A DNA stretch of 64,000 nucleotides from Mauremys mutica. Lineage: Eukaryota > Chordata > Testudines > Geoemydidae. Location: assembly GCF_020497125.1 (NCBI RefSeq), contig NC_059093.1:20793912-20857911 (forward strand). The letters run 5' to 3'. Shown here one piece after another: positions 42,781 to 53,640 of the stretch. Within the stretch, counting starts at the first letter, position 1, and every line of letters starts with the position of its first letter. Below the pieces are notes generated by a model. It did not search any database. It was not told the origin of the DNA and saw only the letters and a program-made list of their open reading frames with translations. Position numbers and translations under genes: made by a program.

Positions 42781-43850
42781 GCTGGAATGGGAGAGTCAGA
42801 GAAAGGACAGACTGACCCTTTAAGCAAGGTTGCAACCCCGATTCTCCATATTGGGGGCACAGGCCTCCCATTTCGGTCCTGGTCCTGCTTGGGTTGACCA
42901 TCCATAGGTGCCTACTGGCACCCCCATGCTCCGTGGAGGGGGCAAGCCCCCCCATACCCTCCCCTCGGGACACAGGCTCTCCCCAATCATGACTCCCTTC
43001 CTGCACGCTCCTGGGAATGGGGAGAAGGTGTGTACTGAGCAGCACCGTGGGTGTCTCTCTCTGGGGCGAAGGAAGAGGATATTTTTTGTACCAGAAGGAA
43101 AGAGCATAGGGCGGGGGTGTTTGTGGAGCCAGGGCACACACCAGAGAGAGGAATTGAACACAGCCCAGTGTGAGCCCAGTGCCAGTTGGAGCTGAGATGC
43201 CTGCATCTGGAGGACCATCTCCAGAACCTACCTTGATGGTGCCGTCCATCACCGCTCCCACACGGAACTTCCCACCTAGACCTGCCTGGACGAGGTGAGG
43301 TGGTGCACTGGCAATGGGGGCTGTTTGAGCGTCTGTGTGCGTGTATGTATGTGTGTGGGCGTGTGCACGCACATCTAATTTTGGGAAGTGACGTCACAAA
43401 CTGCTGGGGCTGGTTTCCTATTGGTGTGACTGATTTTTGCAAAGCTTCCCCCACACACACACACACATATTCTTTTCGCTCTAGGGCTGGATGGCTTTCA
43501 GCAGTGGCACAAGGGGCTCAGGGCAGAGAATTGGGGAGCCGGGGGGGGGGAGAGAAAGGGTGCACAGGGGTCACAGGGATAAGAATCACATTTAGCCCTT
43601 GCACGGCAATGGTGGTGCATTCACGCACTGCCACGCCTTCTAGTATCACGACTACTTATCTGTACAACAGCAGCACCTACAGAAACCGGGGCAGAATCAA
43701 ACCCTGCTTGTGCCAGGGGCTGCACAGACACAGAGACAGTCCCTGCCCCAGCTGAGATCAGTGTCCCGTTGGGCCAGGCACTGCCCAGACACAGCGAGAG
43801 ACAGGCCATGCCCCAGAGAGTTTACAGGCTCCACACCCAAAAAGTGGGAG
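42781..43850. other. No recognisable gene
   Basis: About 1 kb with a GT-rich stretch (43325-43375) and a (CA)n tract at 43452-43467. Long frames on the minus strand overlap in three phases and lack domains. Confidence 0.4.
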
Positions 43851-43859
43851 GAGAAACAG

Positions 43860-44140
43860 GGGCCTAGGGTCACACAGCAGCACTGAGAGTAGAACCCAGG
43901 AGTCCTGGCTCCTCCTGCTCTAACCACTAGACCCCACTCTACTCCCAGAGTTGGGGACAGAACCCAGGAGTCCTGGCTTCCCAAAAGGGCGGGAGTGGGG
44001 TCTAGTGGTTAGAGGAAAGGAAGATGGGTGTCAGGACTCCTAGGTTCCAGTCCCAGCACTGGGGTTAGAATGGAGTCTCGTATGCTAGCACAGGTGGGGC
44101 TGGGAGCCAGGACTCCTGGGTTCTTCCCATCCCCCCCGAA
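43860..44140. repeat. tRNA-derived SINE-like repeats, clustered
   Basis: Units of the form GGGGTCTAGTGGTTAGAG...CAGGACTCCTGGGTTC...TCCC occur on both strands (minus at ~43890-43970, plus at 43995-44060, minus at 44060-44130). TAGTGGTTAGAG resembles a Pol III A box and GGTTCCAGTCC a B box. The same repeat is at 45220-45360, 46245-46395, 48960-49030 and 61865-62010. Confidence 0.65.
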
Positions 44141-44399
44141 CCATCTTGCACAGCAGGAGAGGGCTGGGCAGGAAGCGGTGATGGGGTGAAAACTACCAAG
44201 AAATGCAAATCCTCGAAGGAGCCTGTGCCAGGAACCGGGTGGTGCAGAAACCACGGCCCCATCCCCACCTCTGATCCCCCCTTGGCTGGCACTGGATCGT
44301 GCCCCCTGTGCCCCCAATCTGCCCCCTGTGAGCCCTGGGGGGCAGGGAATAGCCCTCGTGCTGGGCCCCCCAGCCAATTGAGTATTCAGTGTCTCAGTG

Positions 44400-44735
44400 A
44401 CCCAAGGTGTGTGCACAGAATGGGGATGGAGTGTGTGTGTGTGGGTGGATGGATGGATTTCTGCATGTGTTTGTGTGGTTTTCTGTAAGGGTTTTGTGGG
44501 GGGGGGGTGTTATTACAGCTGTGGGGGTTGTGTTTGTGGCTGTGCAAGTGTGTGTGTTCATGTGGCTGGATTTGTGCATGTGTTTGCATCTGTTAGCAGT
44601 TGTGTTGATGTTGGCTGGATTTGTGCGGGTGTTTGTGTATATTAGCAAGTGTGTGTGTGTGTGGCTGCATTCATGCATGTGTTTGTGTATGTTTGCAATT
44701 GTGTGCGTGTGTGTGTGTGTGCTCTGCTGCCCTCT
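44400..44735 (+). repeat. GT-rich repeat region
   Basis: Interrupted TG-rich units such as 'gctggatttgtgcatgtgtt' recur about five times at ~55-60-bp spacing, with pure TG runs near 44655 and 44705-44722. The last ~140 bases are shared with 60815-60930. Confidence 0.8.
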
Positions 44736-47700
44736 TTCTGCGCAACAACTGTTTCTCTGTATGTCACAGCCCCCATACCGTCGACCCCAGTGGTGATTTC
44801 CCCATCTTACAAGGGCTGGCTGGCCTGACACTTCTCCCCTCTGCGGAGTGTGGCGGGGGCTGCAGCTCACCCCCTGTGGGGCAGGAGGGCCCAGGTGTGG
44901 GGCACTGGGCTCCGATGCACCTGGAGAGCAGCTCAGGTGAGGCTGGGCAGGGCATGTGGTGTCTGTTCTGCGTTGCCTGGTGTTGGGCCATTGCACAATC
45001 CCCAGCCACGCCGCACAGCGCACCCCGGGAGGGGGCAGGGAACCAAGCAGATGATCCAGCACGAGCGGGAGAGGATGTGTGGTTGGGGGGAGGAAAAGCC
45101 TTGGGCTGCACTGGGGGAGTGCAGAGCAGGGGTGACACCCCAAAAACCTGCAGCAAAGGGATGGACAGGTGGGGTGGGTGGATAGAAGAGGCAGCGGGTC
45201 TAAAATCTAAAAGGGGAGTGTGGGGTCTGGTCGTCAGAGCGGGGGGTTGGTGGTCAGAATTCCTGGGTTCTATCTCCAGCCCTGGGAGCGGAGTGGGGTC
45301 CAGTGGTTAGGGAGTGTGTCAGGGGGAGAGCCAGGACTCTTGGGTTCTCTCCCTGGCTCTGAGCCTCTTGTGCAATCCCTTGGCAGTTACCCAACTCACC
45401 AGCGTGTGGGAGCGAGGGGCTGGGGCCAGGTTGTGACATGGCCCAGAGTCCCGTACTGCCCCTTTGTTACCCAACCGGGGCAGGGTGGGGGATAGCCTGG
45501 GAGACCCGCTAAGAAAGGCACTTCTGGTGGGTCTGTGTGTGGGTCACGCTGCCCCCAGCTGGATAGACCCCTCTAGGTCAGAACCAGTCTCAGCCCGGGT
45601 CAGACCCTGGGAGCTCAGCCCCCTCTGTCGCCACGGCCATGTCTATTGGTCTCCTGGAAAGGTCCATTCTCATTGGTAGCTGTCCAGTGGCAATGAGTTC
45701 CACAGGCCTCGGCACACACTGTGTGGGGCAGGAGGTCCTTGTGTTGGGAGCAGTGGGAGTGAACTGTGTGCGGTTGTGTCTCTGAGCACAATTGTGAATA
45801 TTCTGGTGCGTGTGTGTGATTGTGAGTGTGGCTGGGGGTGTGATTGTTTCTCTCTTTGGGGGTTGGGCTAGCATGCCCCTCTGGGTGTGTTGTGTGTGAG
45901 TGTTCTTGGGACTGAGAGTCCCTTTCTGCGTCAATGTGTGTGTGTGTGTCAGTTGCTGCAGGATACAAAATCCTGCAAAGCCACCACACACACACACACA
46001 CACACACTCACACACACAGAGTGGGACTCAGCCCCACCAGCAGGGGGCAGCAGGGACACACACGTCTCTCCTGGGCCAGCTTGGACAATTTCCCATCACG
46101 ACCCGGCACAGTGCTGGTGCCCCCACACGGGGGTGGGCAGTGACCGGGCGGAGGGGGGAGCAGATGTCCTGGATTCAGAAGGAAGCACTTTGGGAAAATC
46201 AGTCACGGCCCTTAGCAGAGCTGGGACACAGACCCAGTAACCCCTGCACCGCCCTGGGAGGGGAGTGGGGTCGAGTGGTCAGAGCAGGGAGGGGGCTGGG
46301 CACCAGGACCCCTGGGTTCTATCCCTGGCCCAGGGAGTGGAGGGGGTCTAGAGCAGGGGGACTGGGAGCCAGGACTCCTGGGTTCCATAGGGGAGACTGT
46401 TTTTTTCCTGGGCTCCCCTCCCTAGAGATCCCAGCCCAGGCCCCTAGTGGAGAATGAGTGGGAGCGGGGGAAGTTGCTCTCCCACTTCAGAAACATGATT
46501 CAAACCCCGCCCCATGGGCTGTGACATCATGGACCGCCCCCTCCCCAAGGCAGAAGGTAGAAGCCCCGCCCCCCAGAGAAGGGGGAAGGTCTAGTTGCAC
46601 CCACAACAATCCCACTCATGGTTGCAAAGAAACCCCCACATCCCTACAAACCACTGCTAGGACAGGATCTGCTGCTTTCTTTACCACCATGAGCTGCTCC
46701 CCACCAGGCATCACACCCCAGTCACACGCCTTTGGTCACTATGCAGCTCAGTGGCAATCACTGCCCCGAAGTGACTCCGGTGCAGGCACCCACAGCACGA
46801 ACTCCCCACACCGGATTCTGTCCACACGCAGAGAATTCTCTCCGCCAGGCTCCTTCGGCTCATCTCGCTGCTCTCCGTCCTGCCACCAGACACTGCTCAT
46901 CTGCATAGCCCCGCCCATGGACACGTGACACCTTCTGTCGTTTAGGTCTCGAGTGAATGAGTCGCCTGCAGAGAGTGAACACACGTCACAGCCCCAGCGC
47001 ACGTCACAGCTGCCGGGCGGGGATTGTCTGTGAGCCCCGCGCTGGGGGCGGGGCTTCAGGGAGAGACCCAGCCCCATAGACAGCCTGGGGCAGGGAGATA
47101 TTGGGGGAAGGGATGAGGGGATGGGGGGAGAAGGGGGGAGGGAGAGACCCAGCCCCATAGACCTGCAGGAGCAGGGAGATATTGGGGTCAGGAGGGGAGA
47201 AGGGGGGTTGGCAGAGACCCAGCCTGGGGTGCAGGAGAAATGGGGTGGGGTGGAGGGAGACATGTCGGGTGGGGGTGGGGTGTGTGAAATGTTGGTCCAG
47301 GGAAACTGAGTCACTCCCAGGACATCATGTGCAGGGGGGAGCACAGGGGCAGGGAGAGAGCCCCAGCCCCACAGAGCCCCAGAGGGATATTGGGGGCAGG
47401 GGAGGGGATGGAGGGGGGAGAGACCCAGCCTCATAGACCGCTAGAGGCAGCGGGTTATGGGGGGGTAGGAGAGGGGATAGCAGAGGAGACACCCATCTCC
47501 ATAGACCCCCAGAGGCAGGAAATGAGGGGAGAAGGGGGGAGGGAGGGATCCAGCCCTATAGACCTGTAGGGGCAGGGAGATATTGGGGGCAGGAGGGGAG
47601 AAGGGGGGTTGGCAGAGACCCAGCCCGGGGTGCAGGGGAAATGGGGTGGTTTGGAAGGAACTGGGGAAGAGAAGAGACACATGGCAGGACACATGTTGGG

Positions 47701-47852
47701 ACAGGGAAACTGACTCACTCCCAATACATGCGGAGCAGGGCAGGGCGGAGGCAGATCAAGCTGGTCCCAGGGTAATTTCGGGGGTTCTGATTCCCCACTC
47801 AGCCGGGGGGCTCACCTCTGGGCTGAGGAGCCCTGGGGTGGGGCGGGTGCAG
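44590..47852. repeat. Duplicated unit C, copy 1
   Basis: Two stretches, 44590-45055 and 45665-47852, are collinear with 60810-63100. The 600 bp between them (45055-45665, with SINE-like repeats) is missing from copy 2. No tRNA is present. The part 46470-47060 is CpG-rich with GC boxes ('gctgggggcggggcttc') and could be promoter-like. Simple repeats are at 45935-45950 (TG) and 45984-46016 (CA). Confidence 0.88.
47040..47730 (+). repeat. G-rich minisatellite
   Basis: Units made of 'gagacccagccccatagac', a GCAGGGAGATATTGGGG block and a GGGAGAAGGGGG run recur about six times with a variable period near 90-140 bp. Copy 2 (62650-62900) has fewer units, so the array length differs between the duplicates. 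It causes long false frames on both strands. Confidence 0.85.
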
Positions 47853-47874
47853 GTACAGGGGATGGGGGTGGGGG

Positions 47875-48803
47875 CAGGGGTAAGCTGCAGCGGGTTCGCA
47901 CGGGTTCGCGGGAACCCGTTGTTAAATTTAGCAGCCATTTTAGAACCGCTTGTTAAGGGCTGCTAAATTTAACAAAAGTTCCCGCCCACTCCTCTCCTGC
48001 TCCGCCCCCTTCTCCTCCCCCTCCCCTGCTTCCCGCGAATCAGATGTTCGCGGGAAGCCTGAACAAGCAGCATGGAGGCAGCCAGCAGGTAAGCTGGGGC
48101 GCGGAGGGGGAGGGGAGGTGCGGCTGGCTCAGCAGCTCCCGGTCCCAGACCGCGGCTCCCTCCAGCCCAGCGCCGGCCCGGGGAGTTGGGCCCCGCGGCT
48201 GCCGCCGAGCGGCCGGGCCCCGGCGCCGGCCCGGGGAGTCGGGCCGAGCGGCCGGGCCCCGGCGCCGGCCCGGCCCGGGGAGTCGGGCCGAGCGGCCGGG
48301 CCCCGGCGCCGGCCCGTCCAGGGGAGTCGGGCCGAGCGGCGCCGGTCGTGGTTCTGGCAGAGTGGACCCGGTCCCCAGGCAGTGTGGTAAGGGGGCAGGG
48401 AGGGGGTGGGTTGTGGGGGGGTGGATAGGGGTCAGGGCAGTCAGAGGGCAGGGAACAGGGGGATTGAATGGGGGCAAGGGTCCCGGGGAGCAGTCAGGAA
48501 AGAGCAGGGTTGGATGAAGTGGTGGGGGCACTTAGGGACAGAGAGAAGGGGTAGTTGTATGGGGTAGGGGTTCTGGGGGGCCATTGAGAATGAGAGGAGG
48601 GGTTGGGTGGGGCGGCAAGTGGCAGTCAGGGGACAGGGAAGGGGGGGATGGGTCAGGGGTCTCGGAGTGTGTGTGTTAAGGAACATGAGGGGTTGGATGG
48701 GGCACGACCCCCCCCCACGGAGGGGGGGGAAGGAGGGAACCCGTTGTTAAAATTTTGGAGGGAGGAGGGAACCCGTTGTTAAAAAATTGGCAGCTCATCC
48801 CTG
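47875..48803. mobile_element. hAT-type element, 929 bp, perfect 8-bp duplication
   Basis: The ends are CAGGGGTAAGCTGC and GCAGCTCATCCCTG (12 of 14 when inverted). GGTGGGGG lies directly before (47867-47874) and after (48804-48811), although the G-rich flank makes chance matching easier. Inside are a 'gttaaatttagcagccattt' hairpin-like start, a CpG-rich block (48160-48370) and repeated GAACCCGTTGTTAAAA near the right end. No transposase is present. It is missing from unit C copy 2. Confidence 0.8.
48170..48345 (+). repeat. CpG-dense tandem repeat inside the hAT element
   Basis: Units of about 50 bp carrying CCGGCCCGGGGAGTCGGGCC and GAGCGGCCGGGCCCCGGCG recur about three to four times. The CpG density is the highest in the window. 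Confidence 0.85.
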
Positions 48804-48852
48804 GGTGGGGGTGTGTCAGGCTGGGGGAGCTGCCTGGGCAGAGGGGCTGGAA

Positions 48853-48950
48853 CCAGGGGCGGCTCCAGGCACCAGCACACCCAGCACCTGGTTGGGTGAC
48901 AAGCTGCAGGGGGCGCTCTGCTGGTCACCGCGAGGGCAGCAGACACCCCA
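48853..48950 (+). mobile_element. hAT MITE left-end fragment
   Basis: 'caggggcggctccaggcacc' and the following ~90 bases match the left end at 12030 (AGCACACCCAGCACCTGGTTGGG..., GGGGGCGCTCTGC.GGTCACC). No right end is seen. Confidence 0.7.
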
Positions 48951-49079
48951 ACCCCTCCCCCACTCTACCCCCCCAGCCCCACTCCCCTCCCAGAGCTGGG
49001 GGAGAACCCAGGAGTCCTGGCTCCCAGCCCTGCCCCTCCCCCGTATTTCCATATGGCTCCATCCAACAGCCCCGCCCCC

Positions 49080-49850
49080 GAGTGGGGAGAGACCAGGCCA
49101 AGGGAGAAGCAGGCGGGGGGGGGGGCCGCGGGGGGGAGGAGCCGGGCCGAGACCCCGGGATCGCGTCAGGAGCCGGAGGGGGGCGGGGATGAGGAGTTGC
49201 GTTGGGGAGGAGGTTTCAGGTGACCCAGGGACCCGCCCTTACCTGGGCTGGAGAGAACGGAGGCGCCCCGGGGCAGGCTGGGAGTTGTAGTTCCTGGCTC
49301 GTCTCAGAGCGGAAGTGGCGTGTCTGTTGCTCAGACAACGCGCCCCTCTCCCGGTGCACACTGGGAAGCGTAGTTCTCTCTCTCTCACACGCGGCCTCTA
49401 TTGGAGGAGAGGCCGTAACTCGTCACTTCGCCACGCCCCTCCCCACTCCCTGATTGGCGGAGAGAGCGCGGGACAGAGAGTCGGCGCGTGGGGGAGGCCC
49501 CGGTTCCCTCGCCCCGAGGGTTCGCTGCCTCCCCCGCCCACCCCGCCGGGCGCGCGCTTCGGCCATTGGGATTCGAATCCCGAGTGGGATCCGGGCTGGG
49601 GGGGGGCACAGGGCAGAGGCAGCGCGGAGTGAAAGGGCTTCACCCCCCCCCCCAGCTGGGCCTGGGGGGCAGCAGCAGGGGGCGGGGGCTGAGCTGCCTG
49701 GGAGCAGCCCCACAAGCGGCAGCCTGGGGCCGCGGGGCCCCTCAGCCCCCCCGAACCTGCCCCCGCAGTGTCCCCCCCCACTGTGACCCTCCCGCCAGCC
49801 CCGCCCCCGGCGTCCCCTCCCCCACCCTGTCCGCTCTGCCCGGCCTGTCC
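49080..49850. promoter_or_regulatory. CpG-rich, promoter-like region
   Basis: The region is dense in CpG. Two motifs, 'gctgggagttgtagttcc' (49281) and 'ctgggaagcgtagttctc' (49359), read in reverse as ACTAC(A/G)..TCCCAG, close to the ZNF143/SBS element of housekeeping promoters. ATTGG (inverted CCAAT) occurs near 49400, 49453 and 49565, and GGAAGTGG (ETS-like) at 49312. A strong donor-like CAG|GTAAGG is on the minus strand (boundary 49242/49243). Together this suggests a TATA-less, possibly bidirectional promoter. No gene on either side is established. Confidence 0.55.
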
Positions 49851-50467
49851 CTTCCCCCCCCCCGCACTCCTCCTCCCCCTCAGCGCCCTGCCCTTAATTG
49901 ATTCCAACCCATTTCTCCATTGCTGAGCCCCACTTTCTCATCCCCCCACTGCCCCAGTCCATCCCCAGGGTGTGAGGTTCCTCATCTCCAATCTCTGCTG
50001 CCCCCCAAGCCTGCCAGGTTCCCCTTTTCAGCCACTGTGGGGTCCTCCAACCCGCCCACACCCATCCACTCTGGGCTCTCTAAATCCCACATTCCCACGA
50101 TGCACCTCGGTAACCCCACCCTCCTCTCCCCCTAATCCCCCTAGTCCCTTCCCTTGGGTCCTCCTGGACACCCCAACCCACAGTCCGGCCCCCACATACA
50201 TCCCAGTCACTCATTCACACGCTGAGCTCGTTCTTCAGGGACCCCCACAGCCCACGAAACTCCTCCATCCATGAGCCCCGTGGGCCTGTGGCCGGGAAGT
50301 GGGGGAAGCTCCCACTTTGGCTGGGCTGGGTGTGGGTGTTAATCTTTTCCTGGCTTGTGTTTGCTGAGCTCACAAAGGCTTTTTGCTCCCTCTGGGTGGG
50401 GTGTTGTTTTGGCCGAAGGTGACGTGGTTTTTTGGTAGCCCTGTGGATGCTGCATGGTGTCTGGAAT

Positions 50468-50505
50468 GGGGCATGATGGGAACATGTGTGTTCCCATCAT
50501 GCCCC
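50468..50505. repeat. Perfect 17-bp hairpin
   Basis: Arms 50468-50484 (ggggcatgatgggaaca) and 50489-50505 are exact complements around a 4-base loop TGTG. It lies 18 bases before the possible exon at 50523. Confidence 0.9.
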
Positions 50506-50522
50506 TTCCCCTCTGCCTGCAG

Positions 50523-50609
50523 AGCTGAGGATAGACAGGTCTGAGGAGCAGAGCAGGAGCTCTGGGAAGGAGAAGAGCAATATGAAGATGGAGTCTAAGA
50601 CGAGGCCAG
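50523..50609 (+). CDS. Possible first coding exon (hypothetical)
   Basis: A pyrimidine tract and acceptor-like CTGCCTGCAG precede position 50523, and CCAG|GTGACT at 50609/50610 is a fair donor. An ATG at 50582 would give MKMESKTRP before the junction. The exon lies ~1 kb downstream of the CpG-rich promoter-like region, in the expected direction. A second ATG...GAG|GTGAGA candidate is at about 50829-50848. No protein family is recognised; the evidence is splice-site shape only. Confidence 0.25.
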
Positions 50610-51879
50610 GTGACTTCTGTGGAGGGAGACATGCTGGACAGCGCCAAGGAATGGGGAGACAACCAGGTGTGAGCCCCGGGCTCAGATTTCTAATTGTAGC
50701 TGTGACGGCAGAATGGGAGGAGGGTTGAAACCGGAGCCCTGGGGTGCGGGAGTAGCGAGAAGAGGAGCCTCGCCACCATTGCTTTTTCTTTTGTGTTGTG
50801 TTTCATACCAAGGGAAAAGAAGTCGCGGGGATGGAGTCCAGCCCCGAGGTGAGATGGAAAGTGAGCGAGAGCAGTGACAGGGTGAATCCTGTTGATGCCA
50901 GGCAAGACCTGCCCAGCTGGGATGAGAGTAGCTGTCTCTATCGGTGAGAGAAGTATCTGGTTTGGGAAGGGCTCTGGTCACAGCCCCCCTGGCTCCAGGC
51001 AGGCACTTCCCGTTACCTGGGTGTGGGTTTCTGGACTAGCTGTGGCTTCAAGGGAGATGATGTTGCCATTTGCGAGGGCTGATCATCTCTCTGGCCAGAA
51101 GTGGTGTGTGCTCCCTAGCAGAAGGTTGGATCCATGAGGGTGACTCCCTGTTCTGAGTTTCTTTCTTCCTCTGAGGTTTCTCTCTCTGTGTTGGCCAACT
51201 TACACTCAAACTCTCTCTCTCCTTTCATGGACACCTGTCATGTTCAGTTGCCTTCATCCTCTTCCTCTGCTCCTCCTCCCCCAGTCTCCTGTGGGCTCAG
51301 CTGGGTCTGTCTGCCCACGGGCAAGGTCTCTGCCATACTGGGAAGGATGTGTCCTGCCTGCAGGATGTGTCCTGGGGGTTGCTCCTCCCACCCCCTATCT
51401 TCAGGGAGACCTCATTGCTGTAACTGGGTCACGGCGTGAGTGGCCAGTCATGTCTTGGGGCTGTGGGGGCTGAGACAGAGGGGTGGGCTCGCGGTCATGG
51501 CTTTGGGCACAGGAGAAGTGGGGCTGGGATTAGAGATGCCCAGAACCCCCCTTATCACCCGCTAGCTCCATTACTGCATCACCCAAAAGCCTCGCTCAGG
51601 GTCCACTATGCCTCCTTGTGCTGGGCACTGCAGGGACAATCAGAGGGACAGCAGGATGCATGAGGATATAGATAAGTGTGTGAGGCAGATGGGTGAAGGG
51701 GGGTGTGTGGCATACATTGGGGACGGATGGGAGTTGAGAGTTGGACGGACAGATGGAGAGCTGCAGGGACGGATGGTGACATCACAGGCTGGACTTGTGA
51801 TTGGTTCAGCTCATGGCCGTTGGCCCTGTCATCTCCTGCCCCCACCTGCCCGTCTGACTCTGCCGCTGTCTCTCACAGG

Positions 51880-52197
51880 CAGCACTCAGCAGAGTCTGGC
51901 CCTGTCGTTACACTGGTGCCTACATCCAGTGCACACCTGTGTGTTATGTGCTCCTGGAGAGCTCAGGCAGGGACAAGCGTGCGGCTCACGGCTGCTGAAC
52001 CAGCTACTCCAAAACGGCCACAGATCTCCCCCTCCTTGGGCAGCAAGACCGTGGCCGGGGGGTTCCCTGTCCCTCCTCGCTGCCTGCTCAGCACAGAGAC
52101 CAAGGTCACCTGCCTTTGCCCAGCCCCTAGCTGGAGCTGCCCCAGCCCCGAATTGCTGGTATCCAGCCTGGCCGGAGTTGGTGCAATGTCCTAGCGA
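51880..52197 (+). CDS. Possible exon with ~105-codon open end (hypothetical)
   Basis: A good acceptor (CTGCCGCTGTCTCTCACAG, ending 51879) is followed by a frame that stays open to a stop at about 52192. The translated region is S/P/T-rich with several Cys and has no domain that I recognise. The frame also runs upstream of the acceptor, so it may be a chance open frame. Confidence 0.2.
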
Positions 52198-52269
52198 AGT
52201 CCGTTCTTTCTCCCCTGTAGATGATGATTTTCCCCATTGCAGTTTGTTGCTCTTTCTCTGCTTCCCCAT

Positions 52270-53640
52270 AGCCCTTCCCCAGTGATAGTGACCCCTGCTG
52301 GCCAGGCATGGGAGTGTCCTGTAGGTGCCTTCTTGTAGGAGCAGTGACTCCTGGTGGCGAGGGGCAGCGATGCCTGCCATGTATCCCCCTAGCATTGCTG
52401 CAGCGACCCCTGGTGGCCACTGAGGGCAGTTGCCTTTGTGACCCCACCACTGCCATTGCGCCTGTGAGCGCTGGTGGGTAGGTGAGGCAGGGCCCTGTAT
52501 GTATATCAGCCATTGGGGCAGTGCCCTCTGCGTATCCCACTCTCATCTCGGTGACTCGTGTTGCAAAGGTGGGGCAGTCCCCTGTGTGTATTTACTCCCC
52601 TCAACCCCTGCATTGGGCCAGTGACCACTGGTAGCCAGAGGAGTCAGTGCCTGAGGTGTGTTCTTCACCTCCCCTAAGGTGGCAGGGTGCCTGGGTGGCC
52701 GTGTCAGGCAGTGCCCTGGGTATCTTCCAACCCCTTTGTGGCAGTGAGCCCTGCTCCTGGTGTGTGTCACTCCCCCACTAGGGATGTGCACTGGTGGCCA
52801 AGCATGGCACTGCCCTGTGTTTAGCCGCCTCCCTCTTCCCCCCCACCCCCGGGTGACCAGATAGAAAGTGTGAAGAATCGGGACGGGATGTAGAGTAATA
52901 GGCACCTACATAAGAAAAAGCCCCGAATATCGGGCTGTCCCTATAAAATCAGGACATCTGGTCACCCTATCCCCTCTACCCCTGTGCCAGGTATGGCAGG
53001 CACTGATCCCTGGCATCCCCGTGGGGCAATACCCTCTGTATATCCCCCAATTGGGGCAGTGACCCCTGCTGGTCAGGTGGGGCAGTGCCCTGTGTGCGTG
53101 TGTCCCCTGTTTAGGTAGTGACCCCTGGTGGCTAAGTGAGGCAGTGGCCTTTAATTTCCTCTTCTCTCCCCAGCCCCCTCTCTCTCTGGGGTAGGGCCCC
53201 CAGTTGGGTCACACTACCCCATGTGTATCTCTACTAATTGGAGCAGTGACCTCCCCGTGGTGCCCTGGTGTGGCAGTGCCCTATTGGTATCTCCCTCCCC
53301 CTCTCCCCACATCATTGTGGTAGTGGCCACTTCAGGCAGTGGCCTGTTTATCATCCCCCCCCCCTCCACCATTGCAGCAGTGCCCCCTGGTGGCCATGTG
53401 CAGCAGTGCCCTGCATGTATCCCCCCCAACCATTGCTGCAGTGACCCCAGGTGCCCAGTTTGAGTAGTAGCCTGTGTGTACCTCACCTCTTGGGGCAGTA
53501 ACGTGTGGGGCCAGCTAAGACAGTGCACAGTCTGTGACGTCTGGTGGCCACATAGAGCAGTGGCCTGTATGTACCATCTCCTCTGGAGCAGTGACCACTG
53601 GTGTCTTGGTGCTAAGATGCAGCCACCTCTGGGGTACATG
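52270..53640. repeat. Minisatellite array 2 with CTCF-like cores
   Basis: About fifteen diverged units of 55-75 bp, each built on CAGTGACCCCTGGTGGCCA, then GGCAGTGCCCTGTGTGTAT and CCCCC. The inverse of the core, TGGCCACCAGGGGTCACTG, is close to the vertebrate CTCF core motif. Clear units are near 52286, 52341, 52401, 52619, 53054, 53118, 53377, 53439, 53535 and 53587. A MITE (52851-52968) interrupts the array. The 170-codon minus-strand frame is repeat-derived. Confidence 0.85.
52851..52968. mobile_element. MITE, 118 bp, inside the minisatellite
   Basis: The ends GGGTGACCAGAT and ATCTGGTCACCC are perfect inverted repeats, and the interior includes 'ctataaaatcaggacatctg'. It is the same family as the nested pair at 23518-23778. 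No coding capacity. Confidence 0.88.

Noticed and set aside
44394..45143. 249-codon minus-strand frame with T/H repeats
   Set aside because: It is the translation of a GT/CA-rich repeat region shared with unit C copy 2, where the frame differs.
47441..47724. Proline-rich minus-strand frames resembling low-complexity proteins
   Set aside because: They arise from the G-rich minisatellite at 47040-47730 and change length with unit number.
49560..49590. tRNA T-arm-like 'gggattcgaatccc' palindrome
   Set aside because: A B-box-like sequence is present, but there is no A box, anticodon arm or acceptor stem around it.
52270..53640. CRISPR-like array
   Set aside because: The units are degenerate, the supposed spacers are similar to each other, and the DNA is vertebrate.
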